Below, one piece after another: positions 1 to 8,917 of a stretch of 64,000 nt of DNA. This DNA is from DASSUW01 sp963789005 (GTDB lineage Bacteria; Actinomycetota; Thermoleophilia; Solirubrobacterales; Solirubrobacteraceae). A model generated the notes under the pieces. That model saw only the letters and a program-made list of their open reading frames with translations, had not been told where the DNA came from and ran no database searches. The DNA lies in assembly GCA_963789005.1 (NCBI GenBank), contig CAWBIZ010000015.1, forward strand, positions 186,001 through 250,000, written 5' to 3'. The first letter of the stretch is position 1, and the number at the start of each line of letters is the position of its first letter. The translations under genes were made by a program, and so were the position numbers.

Positions 1-277
1 AGGCGCGCAGCACGACCGCGCGAACGCCCTCGAGCATGAGGGCGACCGCGGCGCCGCGCGAGCCCGCCGCCCGCACCGCCTCCAGCTCGTGACCGCCCGC
101 GCGCGCGACCTCCGCGCGCGGCACGTCGGCCTCGCAGCCCTCCGCCTCGCCGAGGATCCCGGAGTCGACCACCAGCGGGCGCGTCCCGAGCGCCAGCAGC
201 CGGTCGCGCACGTACGCGATCTCCGCCCCCTTGGTGTCGAGGGTGCCGATCAGCGCGATGCCGGGACGCTCGGCCAC
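1..277 (-). CDS. UPF0261 / Tm-1-like ATP-binding domain protein (N-terminal part, runs off window)
   Basis: Only the first 92 codons are visible; the gene continues beyond base 1. Translation begins at a GTG six bases after the stop of the upstream isomerase gene, so it is the third gene of a minus-strand operon. The N-terminus contains IALIGTLDTKGAEIAYVRD, the typical opening of the UPF0261 family (Tm-1-like ATP-binding domain), followed by a region matching the LVVDSGILGE segment of that family. Family members bind nucleotide, but their enzymatic role is poorly defined; they are often found beside sugar or acid catabolism genes. Here the company of a sugar-type isomerase and an oxidase suggests a catabolic role (inference). 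It had to be read directly from the reverse strand because it is truncated. Confidence 0.75.
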   Translation of the reverse strand, partial: MAERPGIALIGTLDTKGAEIAYVRDRLLALGTRPLVVDSGILGEAEGCEADVPRAEVARAGGHELEAVRAAGSRGAAVALMLEGVRAVVLRA

Positions 278-282
278 GCCGC

Positions 283-1185
283 TCAGACCGTCGCGGCCGC
301 CGACAGCGCCTGGCGCAGCCGGTCGATCGACTCCTGCACGTACTGGTCGTAGTAGTGCTCGGGCAGCGAGCCGGTGCCGTGGTCGCGCAGGAACTGCTCC
401 ATCCCCTGGCTGGCGCCGGCGTCGGCGGCGTCGGCGATCTCCTGCCGGGTCGAGAGCGGCGTGCGGTCGACGGGGACGACGAACTCGACCGTGAGGTACT
501 CGTCGTAGCCGATCCCGAGCAGCTCCTTGACCAGCAGGTCCCAGTCGATCGCGCCCTGGCCGCAGGGCAGGCGGTTGTTGTCGGCGACGTGGAAGTCGAC
601 GAGGAAGTCGCCCGTGTCGCGGATCGCCTGCGCCCAGTCGGCCTCCTCGATGTTCATGTGGAAGATGTCGAGCGACACGCCGCAGTTGCCGCCCACGTCC
701 TTGGCCAGCTGGACGGCCTGGTCGGCGCGGTTGAGGAAGTACGTCTCGAAGCGGTTGAGCGGCTCGAGGCCGATCCGCACGCCGACCTGCTCGGCGTGCG
801 CCTGGCATTCCTTCAGGCCCTGGACCGCCCACTCCCACTCCTCCTCGGGCGAGGCCATGGGGACGATCTTGCCGACCGTCGACGGGACGATCGTGAGGAT
901 CTTGCCCCCGAGGTCGGAGACGAGCGAAAGGCAGTCCTTCACGTACTGGACGCTCGCAAAGCGCACGTAGTGGTCCTCGTGCACGAGGTCGCGGCCGCCG
1001 GTCATCAGCGTCACCGAGCCCCAGCACTCGACCCCGTTGTCCGAGAGCTGACGCTTGACCGCCTCGACGTCGTAGACCGCCGGCTCGCCGGAGATCTCGA
1101 TCCCGTCGTAGCCGCTGCGTCCGAGCCGCGTGATCGTCGTCTCGATCGGCTCGGGCCGCATCCAGTTGTGCATCGCCACCTTCAT
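283..1185 (-). CDS. Sugar phosphate isomerase/epimerase, D-tagatose 3-epimerase-like TIM barrel
   Basis: A 300-residue protein of the xylose isomerase-like TIM-barrel (AP endonuclease 2) superfamily. Metal-binding residues typical of the tagatose/psicose 3-epimerase branch are visible: Glu in LEPLNRFETY (about residue 141), Asp in SLDIFHMNIEE (about 173), His in DFHVADNNR (about 200) and Glu in YLTVEFVVP (about 237). The catalytic glutamates and divalent metal ligands therefore look intact. The ATG at 1185 is preceded by a strong GGAGGAG site. It lies 19 bases downstream of the FAD oxidase stop and is followed by the UPF0261 gene, all co-directional. The expected reaction is C3 epimerisation or aldose-ketose isomerisation of a ketose or sugar acid; the real substrate cannot be read from sequence. 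Confidence 0.85.
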   Translation of the reverse strand: MKVAMHNWMRPEPIETTITRLGRSGYDGIEISGEPAVYDVEAVKRQLSDNGVECWGSVTLMTGGRDLVHEDHYVRFASVQYVKDCLSLVSDLGGKILTIVPSTVGKIVPMASPEEEWEWAVQGLKECQAHAEQVGVRIGLEPLNRFETYFLNRADQAVQLAKDVGGNCGVSLDIFHMNIEEADWAQAIRDTGDFLVDFHVADNNRLPCGQGAIDWDLLVKELLGIGYDEYLTVEFVVPVDRTPLSTRQEIADAADAGASQGMEQFLRDHGTGSLPEHYYDQYVQESIDRLRQALSAAATV

Positions 1186-1204
1186 GTGTCTCCTCCTCGG
1201 AGTC

Positions 1205-2629
1205 CTACAGGCCGAGCTTGCCGGGGTTCATCACGTCGTGCGGGTCGAGCGCCGCCTTGATCTGCCGCATCGCGTCGAGCGCGGCGCCGTGCTGGCGCCG
1301 CATGTACGGGCCGAGCTTGAGGCCGACGCCGTGGTGATCGTTGATCACGGCGCCGGCGTCGAGCGCGGCGGTCATGCCGTCCTCCCAGATGCGGTCGTGC
1401 AGCGCGAGCGCATCCGGCCCGCCGTCGGGCACCACGAAGCGCCCGTAGATCATCGTGCCCCACGCGTACCAGTGCGAGAAGTGCATGCGCAGCTCGAGCC
1501 CCTCGGCGCGGTACGGCTCGCGCACCGCGGTCCGCAGCGCCTCGTACACGGCCTCGATCCGCGTGTAGCTGGCCACCACGTCGAGCGTGCCCCAGATGGC
1601 GGGCAGCTCGGGCTGGTGGGGCGGGTGGTAGAAGTCGTAGCGGCGGTCCCACCAGCGCTGCCCGAGCGCCGGGTCGAGCACCTCGGCGCCCGCCTCGGCG
1701 GCCAGCGCGAGCACGCGGCGCTCCTCGAGCGCGGCCGCCTCCTCCTCGCCCTCGAAGGCGAGCACGGTGTAGACGCCCGACAGCTCCTCGCCGACCACCG
1801 GCGAGAACGCCAGCCGCGTCGCCTCCTCGTCGTAGAGGCGTACGACCGAGGGCCGGTGGCCGAGCTGGAGCGCCCGCCGGATCGCTCCGATCCCCGCCGG
1901 AACGCTCGGGAAGGCGACGGCCGCGAAGCGGCGCGCCTCCGGCATCGGGACGAGCTGGAGCGTGACCCGCGTGATGATCCCGAGCGTGCCCTCGGAGCCG
2001 ACGAACAGCTGCGTGAGCTCCGGCCCGACCGCGTGCCGCGGGGCCGAGACGGTCTCGAGCAGGCCGGTGGCCGGCGTCACCACCCGCAGCGACAGCAGCA
2101 GGTCCTCGATCTTGCCGTAGCGGGTGGAGAGCACGCCGGAGCCGCGGGCGGCGACGTAGCCGCCGACCGTCGCCCACTCGACCGACGCCGGGTAGTGCGG
2201 CAGCATCAGCCCGCGGGCGTTCAGCTCGGCCTCCAGCTCGCGGCCGTTCTTGCCGGCCTGGACGGTGACGGTCATCGACGTCTCGTCGACCTCGATCACC
2301 TCGGCGAGCGAGCGCAGGTCGACGACGATGCCGCCGCGGATCGGGAGCGAGCCGCCCTGGGTCCCCGAGCCGCCGCCCCACGGGACCACCGGCACGCGGT
2401 GCGCGTGGCCGATCGCCACGACCGTCGCCACGTCCTCCTCGGTGCGTGGCCGTACGACCACGTCGGGGCGCGCGATCGGCGCTCCGGCGGCCTTCGCGGC
2501 CAGCGCCGGCCAGTACGTGTCGGCCGTGTAGGCGTCGAGCTCCTCCGGCGAGGTATGAACCGCGTCACCGAGCGCGGAGGTCAGGGCGGTCTCGGCGTCG
2601 GCGAGCCCGGCCCGGCTGATCGTGGTCAA
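1205..2629 (-). CDS. FAD-binding oxidase (GlcD / alkyl-DHAP synthase type)
   Basis: A flavoprotein of about 474 residues with an N-terminal PCMH-type FAD-binding domain (VVVRPRTEEDVATVV, then VPWGGGSGTQGG near residue 95, then GYVAARGSGVLSTRYG near 165) and a C-terminal FAD-oxidase domain ending in DPHDVMNPGKLGL. This is the architecture of glycolate oxidase GlcD, D-lactate dehydrogenase and alkyldihydroxyacetonephosphate synthase. I start it at the TTG at 2629 because GGAGGG lies 6-7 bases upstream; the frame stays open to 2674, but those extra codons carry no family similarity. It is the first gene of the minus-strand operon facing the transporter operon. It probably oxidises a hydroxy acid or sugar acid from the same pathway (inference). 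Confidence 0.85.
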   Translation of the reverse strand: MTTISRAGLADAETALTSALGDAVHTSPEELDAYTADTYWPALAAKAAGAPIARPDVVVRPRTEEDVATVVAIGHAHRVPVVPWGGGSGTQGGSLPIRGGIVVDLRSLAEVIEVDETSMTVTVQAGKNGRELEAELNARGLMLPHYPASVEWATVGGYVAARGSGVLSTRYGKIEDLLLSLRVVTPATGLLETVSAPRHAVGPELTQLFVGSEGTLGIITRVTLQLVPMPEARRFAAVAFPSVPAGIGAIRRALQLGHRPSVVRLYDEEATRLAFSPVVGEELSGVYTVLAFEGEEEAAALEERRVLALAAEAGAEVLDPALGQRWWDRRYDFYHPPHQPELPAIWGTLDVVASYTRIEAVYEALRTAVREPYRAEGLELRMHFSHWYAWGTMIYGRFVVPDGGPDALALHDRIWEDGMTAALDAGAVINDHHGVGLKLGPYMRRQHGAALDAMRQIKAALDPHDVMNPGKLGL

Positions 2630-2654
2630 TGCCGCCCTCCAAGTCCCTTCATAA

Positions 2655-2695
2655 CTTGACAAACAACTCTGCATCAGCTTTCAATTCCTGTCAAG
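2655..2695. promoter_or_regulatory. Inverted CTTGACA...TGTCAAG in the divergent promoter region
   Basis: Between the divergent oxidase and permease starts lie CTTGACA (2655-2661) and its exact reverse complement TGTCAAG (2689-2695), 27 bases apart. Each arm reads as a perfect -35 TTGACA for one direction, so two promoters may face each other; the -10 boxes 17 bases on are weak. The same pair could be an operator, for example for the ROK regulator encoded in the plus operon. Role is inferred. Confidence 0.45.
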
Positions 2696-2698
2696 CAC

Positions 2699-3733
2699 AT
2701 GCGAACGACCGACCCGAAGCGCATTGCCGGGCTCGCCGTCGCCGTCGCCGTCGCCGCCTTCCTGGTGGTCAAGGCGGCCGGGGACCTGCGTCAGTTCGTC
2801 GTCGTGACGCTGAACGGCGCCACGCTGGCCGCGCTCTACTTCGTGGTGGCCAGCGGATTCACGCTGATCTTCGGCCTGATGCGGGTGGTCAACATGGCGC
2901 ACGGGTCCCTGTACCTGCTGGGCGGCTACCTCGCGCTCGAGTTCCAGGAGGCGTGGTTTCAGGAGGACACGGGGCTCGGCCTGTCGCTCAGCGGCGCCTC
3001 CGGCACGGAGTACGGCCTGACCGGCTGGCTGCTCCCGCTGCTCGTGGCGACGCTCCTGATCGGCCTCGCCGGCGTGGCCATCCAGCAGGTCTTCCTGCGC
3101 TGGAACCAGGGCCAGGACCTGCGCCAGGCGCTGATCACGATCGCGCTGTCGGTGATCATCGGCGACCAGATGCTCGCCCGCTACGGCGGCATCTCGCAGG
3201 ACATCGCGACGCCGGCGTCGTGGCCCACGAGCGTGCTGCTCCCCGGCGACGTCCGCTTCGGCTTCTTCCGCGGCGCGATCGTGCTCGGCTCGGCGCTGCT
3301 GATCGGCCTCGCGCTGTGGCTGATCATCAAGCGCACGCGGTTCGGGAAGATCGTGCGGGCCGGCGTCGACGACCGCGACATGGTGTCCGCGCTCGGCATC
3401 AACGTGCAGCTCGTGTTCGTCGGCGCGTTCTTCCTCGGCGCGATGCTGGCGGGCTTCGGCGGCGTGCTGGGCGGGACGATGCTCTCGCTCGCTCCCGGGC
3501 AGGACACGGCGTTCCTGCTCAACTCGCTGATCGTCGTGATCATCGGCGGCATGGGGTCGCTGGGCGGGGCGGCGATCGGCGCGATCGCGCTCGGCCTCGT
3601 CGACGCCTACGCCGACGTGTACCTGACGTTCGGCGGCACCGACCTGACGAACTACTCGATCATCGTCACGTTCGCGCTGCTCGTGGGCGTGCTCGCGGTG
3701 CGCCCGCTGGGCCTGTTCGGGAGGCCCGCGTGA
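2699..3733 (+). CDS. livH: Branched-chain-type ABC transporter permease (LivH family)
   Basis: A 344-residue inner-membrane permease of the hydrophobic amino acid uptake (HAAT/LivH) family. It has about eight hydrophobic segments and the family hallmarks GLMRVVNMAHGSLYLLGGY near residue 60 and VIIGGMGSLGGAAIGA near residue 280. It pairs with LivM, and the genes overlap as GTGA at 3730. No strong ribosome site precedes the ATG, which lies three bases after the TGTCAAG arm of the divergent promoter region. The HAAT family mostly moves amino acids, but members transporting amides, urea, polyols and sugar-related compounds are known. The neighbouring xylulokinase, epimerase and ROK regulator argue that the cargo here may be a carbohydrate derivative rather than an amino acid (inference). 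Confidence 0.9.
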   Translation: MRTTDPKRIAGLAVAVAVAAFLVVKAAGDLRQFVVVTLNGATLAALYFVVASGFTLIFGLMRVVNMAHGSLYLLGGYLALEFQEAWFQEDTGLGLSLSGASGTEYGLTGWLLPLLVATLLIGLAGVAIQQVFLRWNQGQDLRQALITIALSVIIGDQMLARYGGISQDIATPASWPTSVLLPGDVRFGFFRGAIVLGSALLIGLALWLIIKRTRFGKIVRAGVDDRDMVSALGINVQLVFVGAFFLGAMLAGFGGVLGGTMLSLAPGQDTAFLLNSLIVVIIGGMGSLGGAAIGAIALGLVDAYADVYLTFGGTDLTNYSIIVTFALLVGVLAVRPLGLFGRPA

Positions 3734-4767
3734 ACCCGACCGTGAGCACCGGGCGGCTGGCGTGGCCGATCCTCGGAGCGGTCGTGGTGCTCGCCGCGCT
3801 CGCGCCGGTGGTCGTCGACGACTTCTTCCTCAACGTCATCCTCACCAAGGCGCTGTGGCTCGGGATCGCGGCGGCGAGCCTGATCTTCCTCGCCGCCTAC
3901 GGCGGGATGGTCTCGCTGGCCCAGGTCGGGCTCTACGGCGTGGCCGGGATGGCGTACGCGAACCTGGTGCTCGCCGACGGCGGCAGCGGCGCGGCCTGGA
4001 ACCCGTGGCTGGCGCTGGTCGGCGCCCTGGTCGTCGCGACCGTCGTCGGTCTCGGCTTCGGCTGGATCGCCGCTCGCAGCGAGGGCATCTACTTCCTGAT
4101 GATCACGCTCGCCTTCAGCGTGCTCGTCTTCTACTTCTTCTCGCAGGTCACGCAGCTGTCGGGCTTCGGCGGGGTCAACAACGTCGAGCTGCCCGGGGTG
4201 CTCGGGAGTCCCGAAGAGGATCCGCTCCCGCGCTACTTCGTGACCCTCCTGGTCGCCGTGGGGGTCTTCCTCCTGCTCAGCGCCCTGTCGCGCACCGCCT
4301 TCGGCCTCGGCCTGCAGGGCGTGCGCGACGAGCCCGCGCGCATGCGCGCGCTGGGCTTCGACGTGACGCTGCACCGGACCCTGGCCTTCGGGATCGCGGC
4401 GTTCATCGCAGGCGTCGCGGGCGTGCTGTCGGTCTGGTACAACCGCCGCATCACGCCGGGGTCGATCAACCTCGCGCAGACGATCGACATCCTCATCATC
4501 GCGGTCATCGGCGGCCTCTACCGGCTCGAGGGAGCCTGGATCGGGGCGCTGGCGTACGCGCTGATCGACAACTACTCGCGCGAATGGGTGCCCGAGGTCG
4601 GCAGCGTCCTCGGGCCCGCACGCTTCAACACGCTGATCGGAGTCGTCTTCCTGGTCATCGTCCTGCTCTCTCCCGGCGGCATCGTCGGGATCTGGGACGG
4701 CGCAAGGGAACGGCTCCGGCGGCGAAGTCCATCGATACGAGGAGGAGCGAGTGTTAAGGGGACATAG
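3730..4767 (+). CDS. livM: Branched-chain-type ABC transporter permease (LivM family)
   Basis: A 345-residue permease starting at a GTG that overlaps the livH stop. It carries about ten membrane segments and family motifs GMVSLAQVGLYGVAGM (about residue 60), RSEGIYFLMITLAFSVLVFY (about 115) and the cytoplasmic coupling loop with RALGFDV (about 210). The C-terminus ends in a basic tail after VVFLVIVLLSPGGIVGIW, typical of LivM. It would form the membrane channel with LivH and be driven by the LivG/LivF ATPases encoded three genes downstream. The 3' end overlaps the receptor gene by 17 bases, so translation of the receptor is probably coupled to it. Confidence 0.9.
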   Translation: MNPTVSTGRLAWPILGAVVVLAALAPVVVDDFFLNVILTKALWLGIAAASLIFLAAYGGMVSLAQVGLYGVAGMAYANLVLADGGSGAAWNPWLALVGALVVATVVGLGFGWIAARSEGIYFLMITLAFSVLVFYFFSQVTQLSGFGGVNNVELPGVLGSPEEDPLPRYFVTLLVAVGVFLLLSALSRTAFGLGLQGVRDEPARMRALGFDVTLHRTLAFGIAAFIAGVAGVLSVWYNRRITPGSINLAQTIDILIIAVIGGLYRLEGAWIGALAYALIDNYSREWVPEVGSVLGPARFNTLIGVVFLVIVLLSPGGIVGIWDGARERLRRRSPSIRGGASVKGT

Positions 4768-6169
4768 GACATGGGCGCTGGCCGGCGTGGTAGCCGCCCT
4801 CGCCCTGGTCGGCGCCGGCTGCGGCGGCGACGACGAAGAGGAGCCGGGCGGCGGCGGCACGACCGAGGAGTCCGGCGGCGGCGGCGCGATCAAGATCGGC
4901 TTCCTGTCGGACTGCGAGGGTGCGTTCGGCTCGTTCTTCGAGCCGACGATCTCGGGCGCCAACCTGGCGCTGATCAAGTACGCGGGCGCGACGGCCGCGG
5001 GCGAGAAGCCGAGCGACGGCGTGACCGGCGCCAAGATCGCCGGCAAGGACGTGGAGATCGTCAGCTACGGCTGCGCGGACGACACGGCCGACAAGGCGAT
5101 CGAGGAGACGCGGCGCCTGATGGAGCAGGAGGACGCCGACGTGATGATCGGGCCGCTCTCCGGTGACGAGGGCATCGCGGTCGCCAACTACGCGAAGGAG
5201 CATCCGGACAAGACGTTCGTCAACGGCATCGCCGGCGCGCAGGACTCGACGCTGAAGGTGCAGGCGCCGAACTTCTTCCGCTTCCACCCGGACGGCGCGC
5301 AGTGGTCGGCCGGCCTGGGCGACTACGCGTACAACGACCTCGGCTGGAAGACCGCGGCGATCGTCGGAGACGACTACTCGTTCCCGTACACCTCGCTGTC
5401 GGGCTTCGTGGCCGAGTTCTGCGCGATCGGCGGCAACGTCACCAAGCGCATCTGGGCGCCGCTGGGCGAGGAGGACTACTCGTCCTACATCTCCCAGATC
5501 CCGGACAACGTCGACGGCCTGTACGTGGGCATCGGCGGCGCGGGCCTGATCAACTTCGTCAAGCAGTACGAGGAGCAGAAGGGCCGCGTCGACACCGAGC
5601 GCATGCTCGGCAACGTGTTCTGGGACGACCCGCTCGTGCTCAAGGAGGTCGGCGCCTCGCTGGTCGGCGGTGCCACCGCGGCCATGACCGCGGCGGACTC
5701 CAACGCGCCCGAGGTGGCGACGTACCTCAAGGGGCTCGAGGACGCCTACGGCAAGGAGATCTCCGGGCTCGGCCCGTCGGTCTTCACGTACGGCTACTAC
5801 ACGGGCATGACCGCGCTGATCAAGGGCCTCGAGGCCGTCGACGGCGACGTGTCCGACCAGGCGGCGCTCCAGGAGGCGCTGGCCGGCGTGACGCTGTCCG
5901 GCGAAGAGGCGCCGTGGGGCGACGTCAGGCTCGACGACAACCGCCAGGCGATCTCCGACGTCTACGTCAAGAAGATCGTCAAGGACGCCAACGGCGACAA
6001 CGTGCCGGACGTGCAGACGTTCCGCCGGATCCCCGAGGTCGACCAGACCTTCAACGGGGTCTTCTCGGCCGACACGCCGGCGCCGGACCGCACGAACCCG
6101 AAGTGCGTCGAGGGTGAGTCGCCGCCGTGGGTCGGCAACGCCGAGGAGGTCGACTTCTCGTCGAAGTGA
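4751..6169 (+). CDS. ABC transporter substrate-binding lipoprotein (type I periplasmic-binding fold)
   Basis: A 472-residue secreted receptor of the LivJ/LivK-like (Peripla_BP_6) class. The N-terminus has a basic start, a hydrophobic stretch and Cys in ALVGAGCGGDD, followed by an acidic and Gly-rich tether, so it is predicted to be a lipoprotein anchored outside the membrane. The mature domain opens with IKIGFLSDCEGAFGSF and continues with the two alternating alpha/beta lobes of this fold. The GTG start at 4751 has GGAGGAG upstream. It sits between livM and livG, the usual place for the dedicated receptor. Ligand identity is unknown; the Asp/Cys-containing SDCEGAFG entry loop and the sugar-type neighbours mean that a leucine/valine annotation should not be assumed. 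Confidence 0.88.
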   Translation: MLRGHRTWALAGVVAALALVGAGCGGDDEEEPGGGGTTEESGGGGAIKIGFLSDCEGAFGSFFEPTISGANLALIKYAGATAAGEKPSDGVTGAKIAGKDVEIVSYGCADDTADKAIEETRRLMEQEDADVMIGPLSGDEGIAVANYAKEHPDKTFVNGIAGAQDSTLKVQAPNFFRFHPDGAQWSAGLGDYAYNDLGWKTAAIVGDDYSFPYTSLSGFVAEFCAIGGNVTKRIWAPLGEEDYSSYISQIPDNVDGLYVGIGGAGLINFVKQYEEQKGRVDTERMLGNVFWDDPLVLKEVGASLVGGATAAMTAADSNAPEVATYLKGLEDAYGKEISGLGPSVFTYGYYTGMTALIKGLEAVDGDVSDQAALQEALAGVTLSGEEAPWGDVRLDDNRQAISDVYVKKIVKDANGDNVPDVQTFRRIPEVDQTFNGVFSADTPAPDRTNPKCVEGESPPWVGNAEEVDFSSK

Positions 6170-6172
6170 CCC

Positions 6173-6955
6173 GTGGCAGCATCCGCGACATCCGCTGACA
6201 GCGCCGCGCCGGTCCTCCGCCTGCGGGGGGTCGGCCGGCGCTTCGGCGGCGTGCACGCCGTGCGCGACGTGGACCTCGAGGTCCGCCCCGGCGAGCGCCG
6301 GGCGATCCTCGGGCCCAACGGCGCCGGCAAGACGACGCTCTTCAACCTGATCTCGGGCGAGCTGAAGCCGAGCTCGGGGAGCGTCGAGCTGTTCGGAGAG
6401 GACGTGACGGACGCGCCGGCTCGCCGGCGCGCCCGCATGGGCCTCTCGCGCACGTTCCAGACGTCACGACTGTTCCTCGGCCTGTCGGTCGAGGACAACC
6501 TCTATCTCGCCGTCCTCGGGGTCAAGGACGGGCACCTGCGGATGGTCCCGTCGAGTGCTGACGGCGAGCTGCGAGAGGCGGCGCGGGCGATGGCCGAGGC
6601 GGTGGGGCTCTCGAGCCGCCTCGGCTCGCTCGTCGCCGACCTCTCGCACGGGGAGCAGCGCCAGCTGGAGGTCGGCATGGCGCGCGCCTCGAACCCGAAG
6701 CTGATGATGCTCGACGAGCCCGCGGCCGGCCTCTCGCGGGCCGAGCGGGGCAACCTCACCGAGCTGCTGCTCGCGCTCGACCCCTCGATCACGCTGATCC
6801 TGATCGAGCACGACATGGACGTCGCGCTGCGCGTCGCGCAGTGGGTGACGATGATGCACGACGGCGCGGTGATCGTGGAGGGCACGCCGGACGAGATCCG
6901 GGCAGACAAGACCGTGCACGACCTCTACCTGGGGAGCGGGATCGGCCATGGCTGA
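6173..6955 (+). CDS. livG: ABC transporter ATP-binding protein (LivG family)
   Basis: A 260-residue ATPase with Walker A GPNGAGKT (about residue 46), Q-loop in GLSRTFQTSRLF, signature LSHGEQRQLE (about 163), Walker B KLMMLDEPAAGLS (about 180) and switch His in LIEHDMDV. The FQT...LF pattern and the ending VHDLYLGSG are characteristic of LivG. It begins with a GTG three bases after the receptor stop and overlaps livF by eight bases, so the five transport genes form one transcription unit. It hydrolyses ATP on the cytoplasmic face to power uptake through LivHM. Confidence 0.9.
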   Translation: MAASATSADSAAPVLRLRGVGRRFGGVHAVRDVDLEVRPGERRAILGPNGAGKTTLFNLISGELKPSSGSVELFGEDVTDAPARRRARMGLSRTFQTSRLFLGLSVEDNLYLAVLGVKDGHLRMVPSSADGELREAARAMAEAVGLSSRLGSLVADLSHGEQRQLEVGMARASNPKLMMLDEPAAGLSRAERGNLTELLLALDPSITLILIEHDMDVALRVAQWVTMMHDGAVIVEGTPDEIRADKTVHDLYLGSGIGHG

Positions 6956-7679
6956 GCCCCTTCTGGCGGTCGAGGACCTCGACGGCTACTACGGCAGCTC
7001 CCACGTGCTCCAGGGCGTGAGCCTGGCCATGGAGGCCGAGCCGGTGGCGCTGATCGGGCGCAACGGGATGGGCAAGACGACGCTCTGCAAGGCGATCGTC
7101 GGCCTGCTGGGGGCGACGGGCCGCTCGTCGGGCTCGGTGCGACTCGGCGGCGACGAGCTGCACGGGAAGCCCGCCTACAAGATCGCCAAGGCGGGCGTCG
7201 GCTACGTGCCCCAGGGTCGCCGCCTCTTCACCTCGCTGACGGTGGACGAGCACCTGCAGATCGTCGGCGCCCCGAGCAGCGCGGCGTGGACGCCGAAGCG
7301 GGTCTACGAGCTGTTCCCGCGCCTGGCCGAGCGGCGCACGGTGTCGGGCACCTCGCTGTCGGGCGGCGAGCAGGAGATGCTCTCGATCGGCCGCGCGCTG
7401 CTCACCAACCCGAAGCTGCTGATCATGGACGAGCCGTCGGAGGGCCTCGCCCCGACCGTGGTCGAGACCCTGATCGAGACGATCAAGGACCTCGCCACGC
7501 AGGGGATGGGGCTGCTGGTGGTGGAGCAGAACCTCGGCGTGGCGACGTCGCTCGCCGAGCGCGTGATCGTCATGGTCGCCGGCTCGGTGGCCACGGAGAC
7601 GACCTCGAAGGAGCTGATGGCGGACCCGGAGGCGCAGAAGCGCTACCTCGGCGTCGAGCCGCTACCCGACGCGGCCTGA
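6948..7679 (+). CDS. livF: ABC transporter ATP-binding protein (LivF family)
   Basis: A 243-residue second ATPase of the transporter with Walker A GRNGMGKTT (about residue 38), LSGGEQEM signature (about 141), Walker B LLIMDEPSEGLAP (about 160) and His replaced by Gln in VVEQNLGVA, which is normal for LivF. GVGYVPQGRRLFTSLTV matches the LivF Q-loop region. The gene overlaps livG by eight bases and is followed 26 bases later by the ROK regulator. All ATP-binding motifs look intact, so the ATPase heterodimer should be functional. Confidence 0.9.
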   Translation: MAEPLLAVEDLDGYYGSSHVLQGVSLAMEAEPVALIGRNGMGKTTLCKAIVGLLGATGRSSGSVRLGGDELHGKPAYKIAKAGVGYVPQGRRLFTSLTVDEHLQIVGAPSSAAWTPKRVYELFPRLAERRTVSGTSLSGGEQEMLSIGRALLTNPKLLIMDEPSEGLAPTVVETLIETIKDLATQGMGLLVVEQNLGVATSLAERVIVMVAGSVATETTSKELMADPEAQKRYLGVEPLPDAA

Positions 7680-7705
7680 GCGAACCGCCGGATAGGGTCC
7701 TTGAA

Positions 7706-8917
7706 ATGGAGCAGGCACCCGGGCTGGCGAACCAGCGCGCCGTGCGGCGGTACAACCTCGGCGTCGTGCTCCGCCACGTGTCCGAGCACGGGCCGCGCTC
7801 GCGGGCCACGATCGCGCTCGAGACCGGCCTCAACAAGACGACGGTCTCCAGCCTCGTCACCGAGCTGATCGGGCTCGACCTGCTGGTCGAGCGCGGGCTC
7901 GACTATCGCGGCACCGTGGGGCGGCCGGGGCAGGTGGTCGAGCTGTCGGCGAGCGGCGTCGTCGCCCTCGGGGTCGAGATCAACGTCGACTACCTGGCCG
8001 TGCAGGCGCTCGACCTCACCGGCAAGGAGCGCCATCGCGCGCTCGAGGCGCGCGACAACCGCCGGGTGAGCGGCGCCGAGGTGCTCGAGCACGTGGCCGC
8101 GCTGGCCGCCGACGCGGTGGCCACGGTGGAGGCGATGGGCCTGCGGACCGTGGGTGCCACCGTCGCCGTGCCGGGCCTCGTCGACGCCGACCGCGGCGTC
8201 CTGCTCGTCGCGCCCAACCTGGGCTGGACCGACGTCCCGGTGGTCGACGAGCTGCGCCGCCGGCTCGGCGATCCGGGCTTTCCGGTGATGGCCGACAACG
8301 AGGCCAACCTCGCCGCCCTCGCCGAGCTGTGGGAGGGGACGGCGCGCGGGCTCAGCGACGTGCTCTACGTGTCGGGCGAGATCGGCGTGGGCGCCGGGCT
8401 GATCGTCGGCGGCGAGCTGTTCCGCGGCGGCGGCGGCTTCGGCGGCGAGTTCGGGCACATGACGCTCGAGCGCGGCGGGCGGCCGTGCGGGTGCGGGAGC
8501 CGCGGCTGCCTCGAGACCCTCGTCGGGCTCGAGGCGCTGCTCGAGATGGCCGGCCTGCCGGAGCTGGGCCCGACTGGCGGCGCCGCCCGCCCGGTGGGCG
8601 AGCTGGTAGAGCGCGCCCGCGGCGGCGACGAGCGGGCGCTCGCGGCGCTGGAGGAGGCCGGCCGCTGGCTCGGCGTGGGGATCGCGTCGGCGGCCAACCT
8701 GCTCAACTTCCAGGCCGTCGTCCTGGGCGGCCTGTTCGCACAGCTCGCGCCCTGGCTGGCGGACCCGATCGCCGAGGAGCTGCGCGCCCACGTCCTGGCG
8801 TCGGACTGGGCGACGCCGCAGGTGCTGCCGTCGACGCTCGGCCCCGAGGCCGCGGTGCGCGGCGCGGCCGCCTCCTCGTTGCAGCGGATCTTCGCCGACC
8901 CCGGGCACGCCGCATGA
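7706..8917 (+). CDS. ROK-family transcriptional regulator (XylR/NagC type)
   Basis: A 403-residue regulator. Residues 15-80 form a winged helix-turn-helix (RSRATIALETGLNKTTVSSL), and the rest is a ROK sugar-kinase-like fold with an ATP/sugar loop near VSGEIGVGAGLIVGGELFRG and the zinc motif HMTLERGGRPCGCGSRGC. ROK proteins with an HTH respond to sugars or sugar phosphates. Start ATG at 7706 was chosen because the HTH begins directly after it; the frame is open further upstream but only as antisense-like composition inside livF. It overlaps xylB by ATGA, so regulator and kinase are co-translated. It probably represses the transporter and catabolic operons until the substrate or its phosphorylated form is present (inference); the TTGACA inverted repeat at 2655-2695 is a candidate site. 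Confidence 0.88.
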   Translation: MEQAPGLANQRAVRRYNLGVVLRHVSEHGPRSRATIALETGLNKTTVSSLVTELIGLDLLVERGLDYRGTVGRPGQVVELSASGVVALGVEINVDYLAVQALDLTGKERHRALEARDNRRVSGAEVLEHVAALAADAVATVEAMGLRTVGATVAVPGLVDADRGVLLVAPNLGWTDVPVVDELRRRLGDPGFPVMADNEANLAALAELWEGTARGLSDVLYVSGEIGVGAGLIVGGELFRGGGGFGGEFGHMTLERGGRPCGCGSRGCLETLVGLEALLEMAGLPELGPTGGAARPVGELVERARGGDERALAALEEAGRWLGVGIASAANLLNFQAVVLGGLFAQLAPWLADPIAEELRAHVLASDWATPQVLPSTLGPEAAVRGAAASSLQRIFADPGHAA

